The translations under genes and the position numbers were made by a program. Shown here one piece after another: positions 6,201 through 9,339 of a stretch of DNA of 9,339 nucleotides. This DNA is from Bacteroidota bacterium (lineage in GTDB: Bacteria > Bacteroidota > Bacteroidia > Chitinophagales > Chitinophagaceae): the NCBI GenBank assembly GCA_028877005.1, contig JAGWPI010000220.1, positions 1 through 9,339 on the forward strand, written 5' to 3'. The notes beneath the pieces were generated by a model, which was not told the DNA's origin, did no database searches, and saw only the letters and a list, made by a program, of their open reading frames with translations. The first letter of the stretch is position 1. Every line of letters starts with the position of its first letter.

Positions 6201-6815
6201 ATGATAACCAATAGCCAAGCACATTTTAACGCAGTAGCACGGGAATGGGATAAAGACAACATGCACATTAATCGCTCCATATCTATTGCCAATGCCATGC
6301 AGGAAATGATACCTTTACGTAATACCATGAAAGCTTTGGAATATGGTGCGGGTACCGGTATTTTAAGTTTTTTATTGAAGGATGTTTTTTCAAAAATTGT
6401 GTTGATGGACAACTCGGCTGAAATGCTGCAGGTATGTACCGAAAAAATAAACTACTATCAAACACCACACATTAGTACGCTTGCATTTGATTTAGAGCAT
6501 GCCGATTATACAGAAACCTTTGATATTATTTATACACAAATGGTATTGCACCACATTATGGATGTGCCGGGCATCTTTAAAAAATTCAGTCATTTGCTCA
6601 ATGCCGGTGGCTATATAGCCATTGCTGATTTGTATGAAGAAGATGGTAGTTTTCATGAACCCGGTATGCAAGTGCACAAAGGTTTTAAACCCGAAGCATT
6701 GGCTGCCCTGCTTACTGCCGAAGGTTTTAAAAACATACAATACAAGCCTTGCTTTAATATTGAGCGGAATAATGGAAGGGTGTATCCGGTGTTTTTACTG
6801 GTAGCACAAAAATAG
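6201..6815 (+). CDS. Class I SAM-dependent methyltransferase (small type)
   Basis: The protein has 204 residues and starts at an ATG preceded by an A/T-rich leader. It opens with AHFNAVAREWDKD (7-19), a sequence typical of small single-domain methyltransferases. Motif I is LEYGAGTGI (46-54). Asp70 in VLMDNSAEM (67-75) is the probable ribose-binding acid. FDLEHAD (96-102) is the adenine-side motif, TQMVLHHIMD (112-121) the core strand four region, and LLNAGGYIAIADL (132-144) the post-core turn. It is cytoplasmic, with no extra domain, so the acceptor is probably a small molecule, but none can be named. It is transcribed away from the 282-residue methyltransferase. The two share only the fold motifs, so they are not a recent duplication. 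Its 3' end converges on the binding-protein gene. Confidence 0.9.
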   Translation: MITNSQAHFNAVAREWDKDNMHINRSISIANAMQEMIPLRNTMKALEYGAGTGILSFLLKDVFSKIVLMDNSAEMLQVCTEKINYYQTPHISTLAFDLEHADYTETFDIIYTQMVLHHIMDVPGIFKKFSHLLNAGGYIAIADLYEEDGSFHEPGMQVHKGFKPEALAALLTAEGFKNIQYKPCFNIERNNGRVYPVFLLVAQK

Positions 6816-6857
6816 TTGATGGTAATAGGGCTATATTTTGCTTATTTTTTTTATGCA

Positions 6858-7769
6858 CTAATTAGTGGTAAAGCCATATTTTTTATAAATAGCTTTAGCA
6901 GAGGGGCTGTTTAAAAATTGCATAAAATCTTTTGCTGCTTGAGGATGAGGGGCATTTTTTAATAAGGCGGCCATATAAACAGCTTGAATATTTTGTTGTG
7001 CCGGTAAAGTAATCATTTCAATAGGATGCCCAATGGTTTGTTGGTACAAAGCCTCTGAATACCAAACCGGTCCGGCATCACTTTCTTGGTACATAATACG
7101 CATAGGTGTTTGGCGGTGATGGATTTGCGTAAGATAAGTACTGCCATTTTTTACTTTTTGAAGCATAATGGTTTTTTTTAAGGCGTCGCCACCTGCTTTT
7201 AAATAAGCCTCTTCAATTCTTCTGCCTATGCCTTCCCATGCAGGGTTAGGCATACTAACCCTAATACCCGGTTTGCCTAAATCTTGTAAATCATGTATAT
7301 GTTTAGGGTTACCTTTGGCTACCATAATGGCCAATTTATTAAATGCATAAGTAGTTGTATCACGCATTATGGGTAACATTTGCATCATGCGGCTTTTGCC
7401 GGCAGTATACACATCGGCTTGTAAAGTAATGCGCATATTACCAATAGTAATAGAGCCTCCTTGTATTTGTTGGGCCAAAATACCCGGCGGCAATGTTTCA
7501 GCAAAAATGCGTTGGTATTGGGGATAAGCAGTTTTAAAAGCGGCTAGTAAATCATCAATGCACATGTATTGGTTGCCGGCAAAAAAAACCACCAATTGGG
7601 GGTTATTAATATCGCCGTATAAATCGGGCACATTATCCACACCCGGAATGGTAAAGTTTAAAGCACTATTAGGAGGCGTATTCCAAGGCGGATCAAAACG
7701 ATGCGATTGGGCAAACAAGCTAAGGGGGACAATGAATCCGAATAAAAAAATTAAGCAATATTGTTTCAT
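6858..7769 (-). CDS. Periplasmic substrate-binding protein, ModA-like, without transporter partners
   Basis: The protein has 303 residues. Residues 1-20 are a signal peptide with cleavage at LFA|Q and no lipobox, so it is predicted to be soluble in the periplasm. The rest is a two-lobed type II binding protein. QLVVFFAGNQY (58-68) is the first strand and ligand loop. YAFNKLAIMVAKGNPKHIHDL (141-161) and GKPGIRVSMPN (165-175) are the crossover segment. DAGPVWYSEA (231-240) lines the cleft, and the tail AAKDFMQFLNSPSAKAIYKKYGF (278-300) is strongly ModA/WtpA-like. In molybdate binders the first loop carries a serine (AAAS or AGS); here it is AGN, so another ligand is possible. ABC permease and ATPase genes are absent. 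It lies 123 bases after the LacI-family gene, same strand. Its TAG stop sits inside the palindrome CACTAATTAGTG (6856-6867). Confidence 0.8.
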   Translation of the reverse strand: MKQYCLIFLFGFIVPLSLFAQSHRFDPPWNTPPNSALNFTIPGVDNVPDLYGDINNPQLVVFFAGNQYMCIDDLLAAFKTAYPQYQRIFAETLPPGILAQQIQGGSITIGNMRITLQADVYTAGKSRMMQMLPIMRDTTTYAFNKLAIMVAKGNPKHIHDLQDLGKPGIRVSMPNPAWEGIGRRIEEAYLKAGGDALKKTIMLQKVKNGSTYLTQIHHRQTPMRIMYQESDAGPVWYSEALYQQTIGHPIEMITLPAQQNIQAVYMAALLKNAPHPQAAKDFMQFLNSPSAKAIYKKYGFTTN

Positions 7770-7875
7770 AAATAATTAAAATTTGTAGGGTGAATGGTAG
7801 CGCAAAATTCATTCGAACTTTGGATATAATTACATTTTATTTTGTGATGGCAGATTACCCATAGTTATGGAAAGA

Positions 7876-7894
7876 AAAAGAAACGGTTTCTTTT
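7876..7894 (-). terminator. Palindrome at the end of the LacI-family gene, possible terminator or operator
   Basis: AAAAGAAAC (7876-7884) and GTTTCTTTT (7886-7894) are exact inverted repeats around a single G, and the repeat overlaps the regulator's stop codon. On the minus strand the right arm runs into TTTTTCTTTCC, so the RNA could form an AT-rich stem followed by a T-rich tract that weakly terminates. The shape, two GAAAC half-sites around one base, is also what a dimeric regulator might bind, and it lies upstream of the binding-protein gene. Both readings are inference. Confidence 0.4.
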
Positions 7895-8876
7895 AGATCG
7901 ATCCTCCTTGTACCAAGGTACAGGGCAAAGTTAATTCAGCAGTATTGGTATCGCCGGAAAGGCAGGTCATCATTTTAGAAAAAGCTAATTTACCCAAGCG
8001 ATAACCACTGGTTTCAACATAGGTAATGCTAGGATGATAAAGGTTAGGGAAAAATCCGTTACTAATGGTAATGATTTTTATTTGTTGTGGAATGAGTAAA
8101 CCTGCCATTTGAATAGCTTTCATGGCACCTGTTAAAATTTCATCGCTCATACAAAACAATGCATCGGGTATAGGATCGGTGGCCAAATGTTGGGTAGTAA
8201 TAGCCAAAGCCTCCTCACTGTGGTGTGCATAGGTAATATGGCATAAGGTAGACGATTGCAAGGTGTGCGAAAAACCAAGTATTCTTTTTTTGGTAATAGA
8301 CATAGCCGGATTGCCAAAAATAGCTAATACCCGTTTAATGGCAGTCTGATTAAGGGCATTGGCAGCGAGGCTAGCAGCGGCAGCATCGGCCACGCAAACC
8401 CGGTTGCAGTTGGCTAAATCGGGCACTTTATCAAAAAATACTACCGGAATACCCATATCATACATTTTTTGGAAAGGTTGCATATTTTTGGTAGAAGGGG
8501 TAATACAGGCAAATACACCCGAAACCCTGTTTTGGCGTAAGATTTTTAGATTGGTGGCTTCTACCAAAGGGTCATCGCCCGATTGCAGGATAATAAGTGA
8601 GTAGCCTTGTTGGCGGCAATCCTCCTCAATGGCAGCAATAAAAGAGTCGTAAAAAAAATTTGAGATGGTAGGTACTAATAAGCCAAATAAATTACTGTTA
8701 TTGGTACGAAGGTGAATAGCATTGGCATTGGGTTCATAATCCAATGTTTGGGCCAGTTCCACTACTTTGGCCTTGGTTTTTTCAGAAATATCGGGATGGT
8801 TTTTCAATGCTCTGGATACCGTAGAAATACTAACCCCTAATACTTCAGAAATTTTTTTGAGCGTGGTATTTGTCAT
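7893..8876 (-). CDS. LacI-family transcriptional regulator
   Basis: From the ATG at 8876 the product has 327 residues, the usual length for the family. A GTG at 8885 would add three residues and is less likely. Residues 3-24 form the helix-turn-helix (TTLKKISEVLGVSISTVSRA). This is followed by the recognition-to-hinge region ALKNHPDISEKTKAKVVELA and the DNA minor-groove hinge helix NANAIHLR (about 49-56). Residues 60-327 form the periplasmic-binding-protein-like effector domain, starting FGLLVPTISNFFYDSFIAAI, which would sense a sugar or sugar derivative. It diverges from a SusC-type receptor gene, and a LacI-type operator lies in the shared promoter region. It therefore probably regulates the receptor locus and perhaps itself. 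The effector and the sign of control are unknown. A palindrome overlaps its stop codon. Confidence 0.93.
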   Translation of the reverse strand: MTNTTLKKISEVLGVSISTVSRALKNHPDISEKTKAKVVELAQTLDYEPNANAIHLRTNNSNLFGLLVPTISNFFYDSFIAAIEEDCRQQGYSLIILQSGDDPLVEATNLKILRQNRVSGVFACITPSTKNMQPFQKMYDMGIPVVFFDKVPDLANCNRVCVADAAAASLAANALNQTAIKRVLAIFGNPAMSITKKRILGFSHTLQSSTLCHITYAHHSEEALAITTQHLATDPIPDALFCMSDEILTGAMKAIQMAGLLIPQQIKIITISNGFFPNLYHPSITYVETSGYRLGKLAFSKMMTCLSGDTNTAELTLPCTLVQGGSI

Positions 8877-8932
8877 ATTAGTCACTTAAACACAGGTTAA
8901 GAAATAGAGAAGTTTTCCCCTGCAAACATTTT

Positions 8933-8946
8933 CGCAAACGTTTGCG
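8933..8946. promoter_or_regulatory. LacI-family operator between the regulator and SusC-like genes
   Basis: CGCAAACGTTTGCG is a perfect 14-base palindrome with the central CG typical of LacI/GalR/CcpA-type operators. It lies 57 bases upstream of the regulator's ATG and 157 bases upstream of the SusC-like ATG. An additional half-site, GCAAAC (8922-8927), repeats the left arm 13 bases away on the regulator side. The divergent placement makes this the most likely binding site of the adjacent regulator. Binding itself is inferred. Confidence 0.75.
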
Positions 8947-9043
8947 GTAGGTTTTAGTATAAATTAAATGTTAACTTATGCAACATTTCAGATAATTTAG
9001 ATGTCTCATTTACACATTGTTTTGAAAGAAAATTAACAAAAAG

Positions 9044-9074
9044 TTTTCTTAAAGACGTAAAAGGTGTAAATTTA
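9044..9074 (+). promoter_or_regulatory. Candidate promoter of the SusC-like gene
   Basis: TTTT (9044-9047) and TAAATTTA (9067-9074) are 19 bases apart, each one base from TTTG-N19-TAnnTTTG. Transcription would start near 9081, giving a leader of about 23 bases. The operator at 8933 would then be roughly 135 bases upstream of the start. This placement fits DNA looping, an activator role, or control mainly of the regulator gene better than simple blocking of polymerase. Confidence 0.3.
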
Positions 9075-9103
9075 ACACAATAATCTAACTAAACGCTAGC
9101 TTT

Positions 9104-9339
9104 ATGAACTTAAAAACGCTTGCCAAAGGTATGTTATACCTATTCTTGGCTTTGTTCTCCACCGCAGCTTTTGCCCAAACCAAAGTAATTACCGGTAAGG
9201 TAACCGATTCGAAAGATGGTTCACCTGTTGCCGGTGCCACTGTTGTGGTAAAAGGCACCCAGTATGGTACCCAAACCGGAGCGGATGGTACTTTTAAATT
9301 AAATGCCCCTGCTGATGCAAAAAAATTGGTGATTAGTTC
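9104..9339 (+). CDS. SusC/RagA-type TonB-dependent receptor, N-terminal part
   Basis: Only the first 78 codons are in the window. Residues 1-24 form a signal peptide (MNLKTLAKGMLYLFLALFST, then AAFA|Q). This is followed by KVITGKVTDSKDGSPVAGAT (27-46), VVVKGTQYGTQTGADGTFKL (47-66) and a strand ending KKLVIS. This is the carboxypeptidase-regulatory-like beta-sandwich that opens SusC/RagA outer-membrane receptors. Such receptors import oligosaccharides or other large nutrients with a SusD lipoprotein, energised by TonB-ExbB-ExbD. The plug and barrel domains lie beyond the edge, so a different protein with the same leading domain remains possible. The adjacent divergent LacI-family gene and operator fit a regulated sugar-uptake locus continuing to the right. 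Confidence 0.8.
   Translation, partial: MNLKTLAKGMLYLFLALFSTAAFAQTKVITGKVTDSKDGSPVAGATVVVKGTQYGTQTGADGTFKLNAPADAKKLVIS

Noticed and set aside
6856..6867. Palindrome CACTAATTAGTG at the end of the binding-protein gene
   Set aside because: It has no loop or T-run in the right orientation and it contains the stop codon. It is too short to claim as a terminator or operator.

Overview
The window looks like a chromosomal stretch from a member of the Bacteroidota, probably a Chitinophagaceae-type bacterium. The evidence is the low-to-moderate GC content, start codons without clear Shine-Dalgarno sequences, several matches to the Bacteroidota -7 promoter element TAnnTTTG, exported proteins whose signal peptides end in A|Q, and a SusC-type TonB-dependent receptor at the right edge. 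No phage, transposase, CRISPR or secretion cluster is visible. Codon use looks uniform by eye. Most of the window reads as ordinary housekeeping and accessory genes rather than one system.

Left part (1-2843): an edge-truncated membrane protein with a helical, TPR-like tail and an exported VOC-fold protein, both on the minus strand. A 428-base gap follows that carries a striking 38-base palindrome. Next, on the plus strand, is a lipoprotein of the C45 / phospholipase B-like Ntn-hydrolase group.

Middle (2844-3974): a tRNA-Arg(CCT) with its own likely promoter and terminator. It is followed by about 650 AT-rich bases with no gene but several hairpins, then an 82-residue protein I do not recognise.

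Right-middle (4012-6815): an aldo/keto reductase and a class I SAM-dependent methyltransferase on the minus strand. A second, dissimilar class I methyltransferase diverges from them on the plus strand. No pathway linking the three is evident.

Right part (6858-9339): a periplasmic binding protein of the ModA-like type without transporter partners, then a LacI-family regulator, both on the minus strand. The regulator diverges from the start of a SusC-like receptor gene. A perfect 14-base LacI-type operator, CGCAAACGTTTGCG, lies between the last two. This suggests that the regulator controls a glycan- or sugar-uptake locus extending beyond the window, and possibly itself. I found no convincing undescribed system. 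The least explained items are the 38-base palindrome, the hairpin-rich gap after the tRNA with the 82-residue gene, and the orphan binding protein.
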